From Paenibacillus sp. OK003 (GTDB lineage: Bacteria; Bacillota; Bacilli; Paenibacillales; Paenibacillaceae), in contig NZ_FOBD01000013.1 of the NCBI RefSeq assembly GCF_900109515.1, positions 143,736 through 207,735 of the forward strand: a stretch of DNA of 64,000 nt, read 5' to 3'. This document shows, piece after piece, positions 9,002-17,836 of the stretch. How positions within the stretch are numbered: the stretch's first letter is position 1; each line of letters opens with the position of its first letter. The notes under the pieces are model-generated. The model was given only the letters and a program-made list of their open reading frames with translations, was not told where the DNA came from and searched no databases. Position numbers and translations under genes: made by a program.

Positions 9002-9080
9002 TGGTCGTAACCTACTTCTCTGTAAAATAAATTCAATATGAAGCTGCACTTAAGATGCAATGCAACTACGCTCACTCACG

Positions 9081-9659
9081 CTATACTTGCAAAAAGGAAC
9101 GACATCCGTCCAGAAACAGAGCTGCTGCAAAGGCAATTCGTTTGTTCAGATGTTCCTCGTTAAACTCCGGATTCAGCATAATATCCATCTTTAGCCGATC
9201 GAGAATTCCGATATAAGCTTCTGCAAGCAGCACAGGCTCAGGTACGCCAGCATTCTCTAATACCTCACGCACCATGCTCATATATTCATTCATAAATGCC
9301 TTCATGAATTTCATCAGATCCGGATCATTATTGGGTGCCATGAAAAACATCTTGGTATGATTGCGACGCTCATAATAATACGTCAGGTGAGTCTTGGCGA
9401 TCGCACCAAGCTTATCGCCCGTACTCTGATGTGAGTTCAACGCATAATCCAGGCGACTGATAAAATTGTCGCAGTCCCGCTTGGATACGGCAACAAATAA
9501 TTGTTCCTTATTTTTAAAATATAAATAAATGGTGCCTTTCGCGATGCCCGCTTCGTCCGCAATATCGGACATTTTCGTCTCATAGAATCCTTTTGAACCG
9601 AAAATACCGTAAGCTGCATCCAGAATAGCCTCCGATTTGTCTCCTTGCACAGTGCTCAA
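9081..9659 (-). CDS. TetR/AcrR family transcriptional regulator
   Basis: A 192-residue regulator. The N-terminal HTH spans about residues 9-55 (AILDAAYGIFGSKGFYETKMSDIADEAGIAKGTIYLYFKNKEQLF), followed by an all-helical ligand domain. The TTG at 9659 lies seven bases after GGAGG; the GTG at 9665 is directly adjacent to it and less likely. It starts 14 bases after the DUF92 stop on the same strand, so it is probably cotranscribed with DUF92. The ABC-F gene lies 80 bases further down. The ligand is unknown. Confidence 0.92.
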   Translation of the reverse strand: MSTVQGDKSEAILDAAYGIFGSKGFYETKMSDIADEAGIAKGTIYLYFKNKEQLFVAVSKRDCDNFISRLDYALNSHQSTGDKLGAIAKTHLTYYYERRNHTKMFFMAPNNDPDLMKFMKAFMNEYMSMVREVLENAGVPEPVLLAEAYIGILDRLKMDIMLNPEFNEEHLNKRIAFAAALFLDGCRSFLQV

Positions 9660-9672
9660 ACGCACTCCCTCC

Positions 9673-10482
9673 CTACGACGCCAAAATGATACCCAAACCG
9701 ATCGCCAAACATCCGCCGATCAATGAACTGAGCACGTTTACCAGATCATTACTCATCCAAGACCAGCCACGCGATCGAACGGTTTTGTGTCCACAATGCT
9801 CACTTACCTCGACCTCACGGCCGCACACAGTACAACGATACATATACTGAACCGTTGCGCCCAGATAGGAATCGGCAAAAGCTCCAGCCAATCCGCCGAC
9901 AAGGCCGACACACGTCCAGCTAAGCAGACTCAAGCCTTCGATCCCGGCAATCGAGGAAAAGAAGAACGCTCCTGCCCCAATTAGAGCTCCGCCTATGGCA
10001 GCAGCTAGTGTCCCAAGTAATGAAACACCTCCAGAGGTACCTGGAGTCAGCACCTTCCACGTCACGACAGAGCGTGGCGGCTTACGGCTGAGACTTCCCC
10101 ACTCGGTTGCCCATGTATCTGAAGTAACGGTAGCCATGACACCGATAAAAGCATACATCCAAGCTGGGTGTGGGAGGACCCAGTTCCCCAGAACAAGAAA
10201 CATGCCGATTCCACCGTTAGCCATAACCTGTCCAGCATCACGATTACCCGTCTTGGCATACGATTTCTCAAGCTCCTGCTTGCGATCCTTGCGAAATTTG
10301 GAGAACAGCGTTGAGGTAATGAAAAACAACAGCAGTGTTCCAAACCAGAACAGGTTGCCCGCTCCGTAATATATCGTACCCATGATCACAGCCGCGAGGC
10401 AGCCGGACAGGGTTAGCGACTTCTTCGCGTAGGCAGCAACCGCCACAATAAAAGCGCATACGGCGCCAATAATCCAGTCCAT
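9673..10482 (-). CDS. DUF92 family membrane protein
   Basis: A 269-residue protein with about six hydrophobic helices and the DUF92 pattern: AYAKKSLTLSGCLAA near the start, FWFGTLLLFFITSTLFSKFRKDRK, VMATVTSDTWATEWG, and a C-terminal CTVCGREVEVSEHCGHKT block with four Cys/His that may bind metal. Plant relatives of this family are phytyl-phosphate kinases; the bacterial substrate is not known, but a lipid-phosphate kinase is an inference. GGAG lies five bases upstream of the ATG at 10482. A longer frame extends to 10590 without a ribosome binding site. Confidence 0.85.
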   Translation of the reverse strand: MDWIIGAVCAFIVAVAAYAKKSLTLSGCLAAVIMGTIYYGAGNLFWFGTLLLFFITSTLFSKFRKDRKQELEKSYAKTGNRDAGQVMANGGIGMFLVLGNWVLPHPAWMYAFIGVMATVTSDTWATEWGSLSRKPPRSVVTWKVLTPGTSGGVSLLGTLAAAIGGALIGAGAFFFSSIAGIEGLSLLSWTCVGLVGGLAGAFADSYLGATVQYMYRCTVCGREVEVSEHCGHKTVRSRGWSWMSNDLVNVLSSLIGGCLAIGLGIILAS

Positions 10483-10592
10483 AAGTTCTCCTGCATGTGG
10501 CAGCATCCATGGCCCACATGACGTTTTATATTTTTGAAATTCAATTATACCACGGTTTGATCCCAATGCCGAAACTCCCCAGCCCCGCATAC

Positions 10593-10634
10593 AAAAAACC
10601 TGATTCAGCAGCTTTGAAAGCTACCAAATCAGGT
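10593..10634 (-). terminator. Terminator of the MarR-ASST-ABC operon
   Basis: ACCTGATT (10598-10605) pairs with AATCAGGT (10627-10634), with an inner AGCTT/AAGCT. A T6 run follows on the minus strand. Confidence 0.85.
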
Positions 10635-10719
10635 CTATGATATTGCGATAAAACTGAGATGAGTGATCCTTCTTCCGTTTGACCAAGAATTCGAGGATTA
10701 CATCACCTCAAGTTCCAGT

Positions 10720-11493
10720 TCAGACCCGCTTCGTTCCACCAATTACACCATAACGGTAGAGCACGCTGCGACCAAACCAATTGAACAACCGATCGGTGAG
10801 GAAGCCCATAAAGCCCAGAGAAATCAGGCCGACAAAGATCCAATCTGTGCGAAAGAATAATCGGGAATTCCAGATCAGATAACCAACACCTTCATTCGCA
10901 GCAATCATCTCTGCGCCGATAATAGCCATATAGGAAGTGCCCATTGCCAATCGTACCCCCGTGAAGATATACGGAGTCGTCGCCGGAACAACGACATGCA
11001 GCAAAATCTGCCATTCGTTTGCTCCCATACTGCGGGCTGACCGGATCTTGTCTTCTTCAATGGAGAGTACACCTGTCAGCGTGTTTAACACAACGATGAA
11101 GAACGTTGCATACATGATGAGTGCAATCTTCGATTGCTCCCCGATTCCGAACCAGACCAGGAATAGAGTAATGAATGCAATCGGCGGAATAAAGCGGATA
11201 AAATTAAGGAAAGGTTCGGCAAACAGCCGGATCATATGAACCTTGCCGATAATCAGCCCTACCGGGATCGCTATCACACTGCCAAGTACCCAACCCGCAA
11301 GCACACGTGTAAAGCTAATTCCGATATACTGCATCAGTGTACCGTCAGCAATCAGTTCACGAGCACCAAGAATCGTATCCCATGGACCGGGAATCACGTC
11401 GGGTCCATAGAGCATGGCTCCAAGCTGCCAAATCAGAATAACCGTCACCCACAATAGAGGGATAGACACCCACTTCTTCTCCAACCATCTCAT
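10720..11493 (-). CDS. ABC transporter permease, SsuC/TauC family
   Basis: A 257-residue inner-membrane permease with about six helices. The EAA-type loop is RSARSMGANEWQILLHVVVPATTPYIFTGVRLAMG, the contact with the ATPase. It belongs to the sulfonate/nitrate/taurine permease group. Last gene of the leftward operon; GAGGTG precedes the ATG. It works with the ATPase at 11510 and the binding protein at 12314. Confidence 0.92.
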   Translation of the reverse strand: MRWLEKKWVSIPLLWVTVILIWQLGAMLYGPDVIPGPWDTILGARELIADGTLMQYIGISFTRVLAGWVLGSVIAIPVGLIIGKVHMIRLFAEPFLNFIRFIPPIAFITLFLVWFGIGEQSKIALIMYATFFIVVLNTLTGVLSIEEDKIRSARSMGANEWQILLHVVVPATTPYIFTGVRLAMGTSYMAIIGAEMIAANEGVGYLIWNSRLFFRTDWIFVGLISLGFMGFLTDRLFNWFGRSVLYRYGVIGGTKRV

Positions 11494-11509
11494 CTTGCTA
11501 TCACCTCAA

Positions 11510-12286
11510 TTATTCTTCAAAATGGCTTTGAATCTGATCATATAGCGTGTTGAACTCAGATGAGGCAATGTTCCTTGGATAAGACAGAGTATTGTCGTAA
11601 ATATCCGTTATCTTCGAAGAAGGTCCTACTGACATAATTCCGATCCGCTGACCCAGCAAGAGCGCCTCCTGAATATCATGAGTGACAAAAATAACGGTCT
11701 TGTGGGTTTCCTGCCAAATATTGACCAGCTCTTTCTGCATCGTACGCCGAGTCATTGCATCCAACGCTCCAAAGGGTTCATCCATCAACAGGATGGCCGA
11801 ATCGTTGGCTAGCACCCGGGCCAATTGCACCCGCTGCTTCATGCCACCTGACAGCTCCTTCGGAAATTTGGCTTCATGACTACCCAGTCCAACAAGCTCG
11901 ATGTATCGGTCTGATATTGTACGCCGCTGAGACTTTGGCACCTTGGACATCCGAAGTCCAAACTCCACATTCTCCCTTACGGTAAGCCACGGGAAAAGAG
12001 AAGAATCCGCCTGCTGGAATACCATGGCCCGATCTTTGCCTGGCCTATCAATCTCCTTATTATCCACCTTGAGCTGACCGCCCGACTTAGAGATAAAGCC
12101 TGCAATCATATTTAGAAGCGTGGACTTGCCACATCCGCTGGGACCGAGCAGGACAAAGAATTGCCCTCCCTTGATGACCAGATCGACATCCTTGATAATA
12201 TAGTGTACATCCCCATGGGTGGGGGCATTGTATGTTTTACGAAGCTGCTCGATACGAATCGTATGCTGATCTGCAGGTAAGGACAT
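11510..12286 (-). CDS. ABC transporter ATPase, SsuB/TauB family
   Basis: A 258-residue ATPase with Walker A (GPSGCGKST), Q-loop (VFQQADSSLFPW), signature (LSGGMKQRVQLAR), Walker B (ILLMDEPFGALD) and H-loop (VTHDIQEAL) in order. The QQADS..LFPWLTVRENV and EPFGALDAMTR sequences are typical of the sulfonate/nitrate/taurine importers. GGAGG lies upstream of the ATG. It energises the permease encoded immediately downstream. Confidence 0.95.
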   Translation of the reverse strand: MSLPADQHTIRIEQLRKTYNAPTHGDVHYIIKDVDLVIKGGQFFVLLGPSGCGKSTLLNMIAGFISKSGGQLKVDNKEIDRPGKDRAMVFQQADSSLFPWLTVRENVEFGLRMSKVPKSQRRTISDRYIELVGLGSHEAKFPKELSGGMKQRVQLARVLANDSAILLMDEPFGALDAMTRRTMQKELVNIWQETHKTVIFVTHDIQEALLLGQRIGIMSVGPSSKITDIYDNTLSYPRNIASSEFNTLYDQIQSHFEE

Positions 12287-12313
12287 GAGAACACCTCCAA
12301 TGCAATTTGCAAG

Positions 12314-13369
12314 TTATTTGCTATAAGTCACTTTATCTGGCAGTGCCTGCTTCAGGAGCTCCAGGTTCAGTTTGTTATCGAGATCGAAATCGTGTTCGAT
12401 GATCCCGTTATCCACCATATATTGCTTCTGCCCTGCCAGACTGTCATAAGCTGCCTGGGTAAATCCAACTTCCCATGGATTGATTGGCAGATCCTTCAAG
12501 GTGGCCTCCTTAGGCTGCTTGGTTTCCTTATACATCAGGTCTGCAACCTCTTCAGGATGTGCCTGGGCATACACGGAGGCTTCATTCAGCGCCGTGAGAA
12601 AACCACTCACCGTTTCAGGGTTCCCCTGGATTAATTCATTGCTTGCTACGAGCCCCATTCCAAGACGTACAGGGGTTTGGGACATATCGGTGAGCTGATG
12701 CACGCCTTCAAGCGCATCAAATTTATCAGTCAAGGCGGAACCAATGACCCAGGTTGCATCTAGATCGCCCTGCTTTAGTGCAATGTAGGCTTCGTCAAAT
12801 GCTCCCTGACCCACCTGGGTTACATCAGTTAGTTCCAGTCCCTGGTCCTTCAAATATTCATCCCACAGATAAGGAATAAACGTACCGCGGATGAAACTTA
12901 CTTTTTTACCTTTCAGATCGGCTCCACTCTGTATATCATTCTTGGCATACAACTTCCACGCAGCTGCCGCTTCATTCGTAGCCTGACCTGCGGAAGCAAT
13001 GACAGAGTAATCCCCTTTTGCCAAAGCGTTCAATACAGGAAAGTCAGCTCCGTACGCAATATCCACCTGCTTGATAAATAGCGCATTTACACCTTCCGCT
13101 GGCGAACCAAACGTAATGCTCTCTGCATCAATGCCGTGGCTCGCAAAGAAACCTTTGGCAATGGCTACCCTGAATGTTGGGTTCGTACTTGTATCTGCGA
13201 TCCGGATTTTCACTTTTTTGGCCTCTGTGCCGGATGCGCCTTTTGCTTCGGATACCGTTTCGTTTGCAGAACATCCCGATAATATCAATAACATGGATAA
13301 GAGCATTAATAACACACCCGTTAAGGTGGACGGTTTTCTCAAAGTATGCACCCCATTCGTTCTAATCAT
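12314..13369 (-). CDS. SsuA/TauA-like substrate-binding lipoprotein
   Basis: The N-terminus has a lipoprotein signal peptide ending LLLILSGC, then a Thr/Ser/Lys linker and an NMT1/SsuA-like periplasmic-binding fold (IRIADTSTNPTFRVAIAKGFFASHGI, then GADFPVLNALAKGDY). 351 residues from the ATG at 13369. A TTG nine codons later, behind GGGG, gives a cleaner signal peptide and may be the true start. It probably captures a sulfonate, sulfate ester or related anion for the transporter encoded downstream. The ligand is inferred only from the family and the arylsulfotransferase neighbour. Confidence 0.88.
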   Translation of the reverse strand: MIRTNGVHTLRKPSTLTGVLLMLLSMLLILSGCSANETVSEAKGASGTEAKKVKIRIADTSTNPTFRVAIAKGFFASHGIDAESITFGSPAEGVNALFIKQVDIAYGADFPVLNALAKGDYSVIASAGQATNEAAAAWKLYAKNDIQSGADLKGKKVSFIRGTFIPYLWDEYLKDQGLELTDVTQVGQGAFDEAYIALKQGDLDATWVIGSALTDKFDALEGVHQLTDMSQTPVRLGMGLVASNELIQGNPETVSGFLTALNEASVYAQAHPEEVADLMYKETKQPKEATLKDLPINPWEVGFTQAAYDSLAGQKQYMVDNGIIEHDFDLDNKLNLELLKQALPDKVTYSK

Positions 13370-13390
13370 TGTTCGTCGCTCTGCGCCACT

Positions 13391-14830
13391 TCATTTGCCT
13401 TCATCTGACGTTGCCACACAGGCTGCACCTTCAACAAACGGCAGTGTTATCTCAACACTTACAACGGATGCAGAACCTTTGGGCGCAGCTCCCGGTACTC
13501 TGTAGTCGGAAACATCAATGGCTTCAATAGCAACCTCCTGCGGCTTCTCCAGCTGTGGTACCCAGTGATAAGGCACGCGATACGAGCGATAGACCATATT
13601 GGTGTTCCGTCCATCCTTATAAGGGGATACATATTCCCACACTAGCTCATACTCGGATGTAACCTCGAACAGTCTTCCATTGGAACCTTCCGTAATTAGC
13701 GTGTTTCCATTAGGCAAGCGCTGAGCGGAGCTGATATACGGACTATAAAATTTATAGGAATCTGTCGGAACGGAAAATCCGGCTTCTGCGGATGTATATT
13801 GCCAAACGATCTCCAGGGTCACCGGATTGATCTCCAGTACGCGTGAATGATCGCGAACGGCATGTTTCAAGCCGTATGGAGAAGCCGGATTGGGCAGGCC
13901 ATAACCGGCCCAGCCGCCATTGTCGAATACCAGCAGATTCCCCTCTCCAGGCAAACCTTTAGGGATGATATGTGCATGGTGCTGTCCAATAATGGTGCCA
14001 ATATGCTTTACTTCAGGCGAAGAGTAATCCGGCCCTAGTCTCCATACGATCTTTCCACTCTGTCTGTCGGTTATTGCGATAATATTTGCTTCTCTGGCAT
14101 CCCAGATAATATTGTCGGGATGGAACCGCTCGTCTCCATTTCCATAGAAATGGTTTGGACCAACATAAGAAGCTGAATTAATATGTAGCCAATCCCCCAC
14201 CCCACCACCGAGATGTCCAAATGAGCGTGTGTTCGGGTCACGGAAAAGAACATTACGGGCGGCCTCATCGAATCCAAGTTCCTCAAAGTGCTCGTTCGGC
14301 AGCCATTCCCATAATACATTTCCTTCCCAATCGACTTCTATAATCGCATCATCAAGCAGAGGTTTATCCGAAATGGACGGGTTATTCACATTTTTATGCG
14401 CAAGAATCAGTGTCTTCCCGCTCTGGGTCTTGGGTGCGAGCCCAGGGGCGTAATAGCCGACCGGATTGCCTTCGCGCTGAAAATCATGGTGCTGACGAGC
14501 GTACCACAGCGGTTCATATCCTGGATCTTCAATGTGTTCGTAGCTGTTGTATTTCCATACGATATTGCCATCCCAATCCACCTGAACCAAATCAACGTTG
14601 TCCTGGATACCGAACTTCGGATCTCTTCGCCCCGTGCTGCCCAATACAAAGCCGCCTGGAAAAACTTTAGCCGGAAAGCCTAGCAGCCCCTTCCACAGGT
14701 GAACCTCCTTACCATTCATATCAATCAGTACAACCCCTTCCTCGCCTGCCTGATAGACGGTATAACCGCCCCAAGCCTTATCAGGGTTATATACGGTTGC
14801 CCCGGTTGGATAAATTGTTGAATGCCCCAT
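13391..14830 (-). CDS. Arylsulfotransferase (ASST) family protein
   Basis: A 479-residue beta-propeller protein with recurrent blades (VDLVQVDWDGNIVWKYNSYEH, AIIEVDWEGNVLWEWLPNEHF, ITDRQSGKIVWRLGPDY, LEINPVTLEIVWQYTS, LFEVTSEYELVWEYVSP). It has the histidines typical of the ASST family (RQHHDFQREGN, GQHHAHIIPKG). ASST enzymes transfer sulfate between phenols without PAPS. No signal peptide is visible, so it seems to act in the cytosol, unlike the periplasmic enterobacterial enzymes. It lies between marR and the SsuABC-like genes, so a role in using imported aryl sulfates or sulfonates is plausible. Confidence 0.85.
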   Translation of the reverse strand: MGHSTIYPTGATVYNPDKAWGGYTVYQAGEEGVVLIDMNGKEVHLWKGLLGFPAKVFPGGFVLGSTGRRDPKFGIQDNVDLVQVDWDGNIVWKYNSYEHIEDPGYEPLWYARQHHDFQREGNPVGYYAPGLAPKTQSGKTLILAHKNVNNPSISDKPLLDDAIIEVDWEGNVLWEWLPNEHFEELGFDEAARNVLFRDPNTRSFGHLGGGVGDWLHINSASYVGPNHFYGNGDERFHPDNIIWDAREANIIAITDRQSGKIVWRLGPDYSSPEVKHIGTIIGQHHAHIIPKGLPGEGNLLVFDNGGWAGYGLPNPASPYGLKHAVRDHSRVLEINPVTLEIVWQYTSAEAGFSVPTDSYKFYSPYISSAQRLPNGNTLITEGSNGRLFEVTSEYELVWEYVSPYKDGRNTNMVYRSYRVPYHWVPQLEKPQEVAIEAIDVSDYRVPGAAPKGSASVVSVEITLPFVEGAACVATSDEGK

Positions 14831-14877
14831 TGATCATCTCTCCCTTGGATGGTTTGTTTTCATTATCTGATCAAACG

Positions 14878-15435
14878 TTAATAACTGAGATAATTGCTCT
14901 TTCCGGTATTCTCCCTCTGCTTCTGTTCAGGGTTACTTTTGGTGGACGGATCGTGTTCCTGTCTCCCGTTGTTCTCTGCCAATTCCAGCAGCGTATCCGA
15001 GAACCCCTCCAGATTCGCTATCACCCGCTCATAAAATTGGCTTTGCTGCTCCAGTTCCTCCGTCGTAAAGCCCTCAAACAGAAGCGTGATACATCGGGCA
15101 CCGATATTGCTGTTCCGTGCAAACATCTCCCGCCCACTGGCAGTAATGTCGAGCAAAACCGTCCGGCGGTCATCTTCCTTTCGCCTGCGGATCGTAAGCC
15201 CCTTTTTCTCCAACTTGTCTGTTAAAGCTGTAATGGCACCTGAAGTGAAGTCCAGTTGTTCAGCCAAATCCCCCAATCGCTGCTCCCCTTCACGAATGAT
15301 TTTGTGCAGAATAAGCATGCCCGGTAAACTGACCCCCTCTACCGATATGCGATCTCGTTCCTTCACGAATCGTCTGACCATTTTACGAAACAACCAATCT
15401 GTCTTTTCCAATGCTTCCCAGTCCCTATTGCTCAT
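14878..15435 (-). CDS. MarR family regulator
   Basis: A 185-residue winged-helix regulator. The DNA-binding core is EQRLGDLAEQLDFTSGAITALTDKLEKKGLTIRRRKEDDRRTVLLDITASG (recognition helix and wing). Start at 15435, five bases after GGGAGG. First gene of the operon with ASST and the ABC transporter. It probably responds to an aromatic ligand, as many MarR proteins do; this is inference. The polar C-terminal tail of about 35 residues is not part of the fold. Confidence 0.9.
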   Translation of the reverse strand: MSNRDWEALEKTDWLFRKMVRRFVKERDRISVEGVSLPGMLILHKIIREGEQRLGDLAEQLDFTSGAITALTDKLEKKGLTIRRRKEDDRRTVLLDITASGREMFARNSNIGARCITLLFEGFTTEELEQQSQFYERVIANLEGFSDTLLELAENNGRQEHDPSTKSNPEQKQRENTGKSNYLSY

Positions 15436-15474
15436 TTCATCCTCCCTGTCTAACTGAAACAGCAGCAAATACGC

Positions 15475-15523
15475 AAAAAGGCTCCCGTAGACATTCCATA
15501 GTGGAGTAGTCCCGGGAGCCTTT
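15475..15523 (-). terminator. Hairpin with T-run in the marR leader (possible attenuator)
   Basis: AAAGGCTCCCG pairs with CGGGAGCCTTT (15513-15523 with 15477-15487) across a 25-base loop. On the minus strand it is followed by T5, only 40 bases upstream of marR. It is a complete intrinsic terminator inside the leader. Confidence 0.7.
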
Positions 15524-15552
15524 GGTGGTCCAATCAGCTCGCATCAGTTCAT

Positions 15553-15589
15553 ATTATTTCACTGTTCATTTAATTAGTGTTAAAATAAT
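15553..15589. promoter_or_regulatory. Inverted repeat upstream of marR, possible operator
   Basis: ATTATTTCACT (15553-15563) faces AGTGTTAAAATAAT (15576-15589), matching apart from a three-base insertion. AT-rich dyads of this kind are usual MarR targets, and the site lies where the leftward operon promoter is expected. Binding is inferred. Confidence 0.45.
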
Positions 15590-15792
15590 TGAGTTCATCA
15601 TATAACCCACTAACCCAACCTGTCAAGTGTGGATTTAAATATATTTTTCGTAGCTCGATGTCCCCCATATTTAGATTACTTATCTGATTTTAAGTTTCAG
15701 TTCAGCTTTCCCGGTTACACTATCCTCAGAGCGTTACATCAAACCAGCTACGATTCAGTTCGTACTTAACTATAGAAATGAGGATGACATAT

Positions 15793-16200
15793 ATGAATAT
15801 GAAGCGCGTAATCGTTGTCGGAACCATGATTGTTACCATGTCCTTCGCAGGAACAGCCTGGGGCAGATCAGCAATATCCCCTATACCTTTGACGAAATGG
15901 TCCATCGTTAGCATCGATACCAAAGACGAGAGCGGAGATGAGTTGCTGAGTGCTCTGAATCAACAGTCGGAAGACGACTTGGTTCAGGATCTTTACGCGG
16001 GTAAATCGCTGAGGATGATTGCAGATGAACATGATGGTGATTTCAACGAGGTTGTCGCATTGCAAATAAGGCAGCTCAAGGAGCAATTAGATCAACGACT
16101 CGCAAGTGGAAGCATTAGCGCGGAGCAACACGCAGTACAAAGCAGTGAAGTGGAGGAGTTGGTCACGGAGAGTGCCAATACAGCCTACAGCTTCGCGTAA
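15793..16200 (+). CDS. Secreted hypothetical protein, 135 aa
   Basis: The start MNMKRVIVVGTMIVTMSFAGTAWG is a signal peptide (basic n-region, hydrophobic core, small residues at cleavage). The mature part is acidic and helical, with the segment DDLVQDLYAGKSLRMIADEHDGDFNEVVALQI, which looks like a repeat-type helical module seen in Paenibacillus secreted proteins. GAGG at 15780-15783 favours the ATG at 15793 over the one at 15778. No enzymatic motif. Monocistronic. Confidence 0.7.
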   Translation: MNMKRVIVVGTMIVTMSFAGTAWGRSAISPIPLTKWSIVSIDTKDESGDELLSALNQQSEDDLVQDLYAGKSLRMIADEHDGDFNEVVALQIRQLKEQLDQRLASGSISAEQHAVQSSEVEELVTESANTAYSFA

Positions 16201-16246
16201 ATGAAAAGTCTCTCATGTGTTATGGCAGAGAATGAGGGCACGCCAA

Positions 16247-16273
16247 AAAGGAGCGTCTAACGCCCCTTTATCT
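16247..16273. terminator. Terminator between convergent genes
   Basis: AAAGGAGCG / CGCCCCTTT with a TCTAA loop and one mismatch, A-rich on the left and T-rich on the right. Serves the secreted protein gene and the FAH-family gene. Confidence 0.6.
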
Positions 16274-16317
16274 GTTTCATATTCACTCTAAGTAAGCTGA
16301 TTTATTATCTATGATAC

Positions 16318-16953
16318 TTACTCAACTGCTGCTGCAATCGTGCATTTGCCCAAGGATTCGCCGTCCCAGGCCAGTTCAAGCACATCTCCTGCTGCCGTTG
16401 GTCCAACCCCTTCTGGTGTGCCCGTAAAGATAACATCTCCAGCCCCCAGGCCGTAATGATGACCTACATAATCCACAATGTCCTGCAGGTTGAAGATCAT
16501 GTTACGGATATTGCCCCGTTGGACCTCGGCACCGTTCTTGGTGAGTGTAAAGTCTTTCTCAAGAAGAGCCTGAGCCCCCGGAAATGGCTGGAATGCAGTA
16601 ACCGGAGCGGAGTTTTTGAACCCTTTGGCTGCCGTCCACGGATGGCCTTTTTTCTTAATAACCGTCTGTACGTCACGTAATGTAAAGTCAATGCCAAACG
16701 CATACGCGTCAACCAACTCATCCACAGCCATACCCGGCTCATAATCCCGCCCGATTTGGATGACTAGTTCAGCCTCATAATGAACTTCGCCCTTTGTCGC
16801 AGGTAATTGCAGCGTTTCACCATTCAAGGGCACAACCGCATGGGAAGGCTTCATAAAGATCATCGGTTCATCCGGAACCGCGTTACCCAATTCTTCTGCA
16901 TGAAGTTTATAATTTCGTCCTACACAGTATACATTGCGAATGTTTGTCAGCAT
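16318..16953 (-). CDS. Fumarylacetoacetate hydrolase (FAH) family protein
   Basis: A 211-residue member of the FAH superfamily of metal-dependent hydrolases/decarboxylases/isomerases. Typical blocks are YCVGRNYKLHAEELG, MIFMKPSHAVV, VHYEAELVIQIGRD (two acidic metal ligands) and GDVIFTGTPEGVGP. Members cleave C-C bonds in 2-oxo or acylpyruvate compounds, and short forms like this are often acylpyruvases. The substrate cannot be told. AAGGTGG lies upstream of the ATG. Confidence 0.9.
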   Translation of the reverse strand: MLTNIRNVYCVGRNYKLHAEELGNAVPDEPMIFMKPSHAVVPLNGETLQLPATKGEVHYEAELVIQIGRDYEPGMAVDELVDAYAFGIDFTLRDVQTVIKKKGHPWTAAKGFKNSAPVTAFQPFPGAQALLEKDFTLTKNGAEVQRGNIRNMIFNLQDIVDYVGHHYGLGAGDVIFTGTPEGVGPTAAGDVLELAWDGESLGKCTIAAAVE

Positions 16954-17056
16954 GGGTTTACGACCACCTTTATCGGATTCATTAGCGTATATGGAGCATG
17001 TTTATCTTTTTATTATATAAGTACATATCATATTTTCGCTATTCAAAAATTGGAGT

Positions 17057-17809
17057 TTACGGCCTGAAAAATCGGCTGCTCGTTTCCTGAAAAGCCTGTT
17101 CCCACACATCAGGCCGGTTTGTACATAACATCAGCTCCGGATCAATCGCCGCAAGCCGCTTCATGATGATTTTGTCATCCACTGTCCAGGCCATTACCTG
17201 AATGCCTTCGATACGCATCTCACGCATCAGCGATTTGTCCACATTGGTGTATCCGATGGAAAGAAAACTGCAATTCATCTGCCGCAGCACTGCTGCCAGA
17301 TCCCCTGGACGTGCATCAATAATCAATCCCGTTTTGAACTCCGGGGCCAGTTTCTTCACTTCAACCAGAGCCGAAGGTTCAAACGAAGTGATGACCACAT
17401 CATGCTGCATATGTCTCTTCCTCACCTCATGAATGACCGCTGCTGGCAGACCGGGATACATGTTGCCTTGCGTTTTCAGTTCGATATTCAATCGCACTTT
17501 GCCACAGGTCCGGTCCAGCACTTCGCTAAGCGCAGGAACACGTTCCCCTTTATAGGCTTTTCCTTTCCATGATCCTGCATCCAGCTGCTGTATATCTGCC
17601 CAGTCCTTTTCTCGAACAAATCCTTTTCCATTCGTAGTCCGATCAAAAGTAAAATCATGAATAACGACCGGCACACCATCACGCGACAACTGTACATCCA
17701 GCTCCATCCACTGAACTTCCGGCTGCTCCATGGCAAGCAGAAATGCAGCCATCGTATTTTCTGGTGCAATGGACGAAAATCCACGGTGCGCTACACAAAG
17801 GTTGTTCAT
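17057..17809 (-). CDS. Glycerophosphodiester phosphodiesterase
   Basis: A 250-residue GDPD-family TIM barrel, cytosolic (no signal). Catalytic elements: HRGFSSIAPENT near residue 8, ELDVQLSRDGVPVVIHDFTFDRTT (metal ligands Glu and Asp, catalytic His), LNIELKTQ. It hydrolyses glycerophosphodiesters to glycerol-3-phosphate and an alcohol. GAGGAGG precedes the ATG. It starts 28 bases after the CapA-like gene on the same strand, so the two are probably cotranscribed. Confidence 0.95.
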   Translation of the reverse strand: MNNLCVAHRGFSSIAPENTMAAFLLAMEQPEVQWMELDVQLSRDGVPVVIHDFTFDRTTNGKGFVREKDWADIQQLDAGSWKGKAYKGERVPALSEVLDRTCGKVRLNIELKTQGNMYPGLPAAVIHEVRKRHMQHDVVITSFEPSALVEVKKLAPEFKTGLIIDARPGDLAAVLRQMNCSFLSIGYTNVDKSLMREMRIEGIQVMAWTVDDKIIMKRLAAIDPELMLCTNRPDVWEQAFQETSSRFFRP

Positions 17810-17836
17810 TTCATCCCCTCCTCAACAAAATGCATC

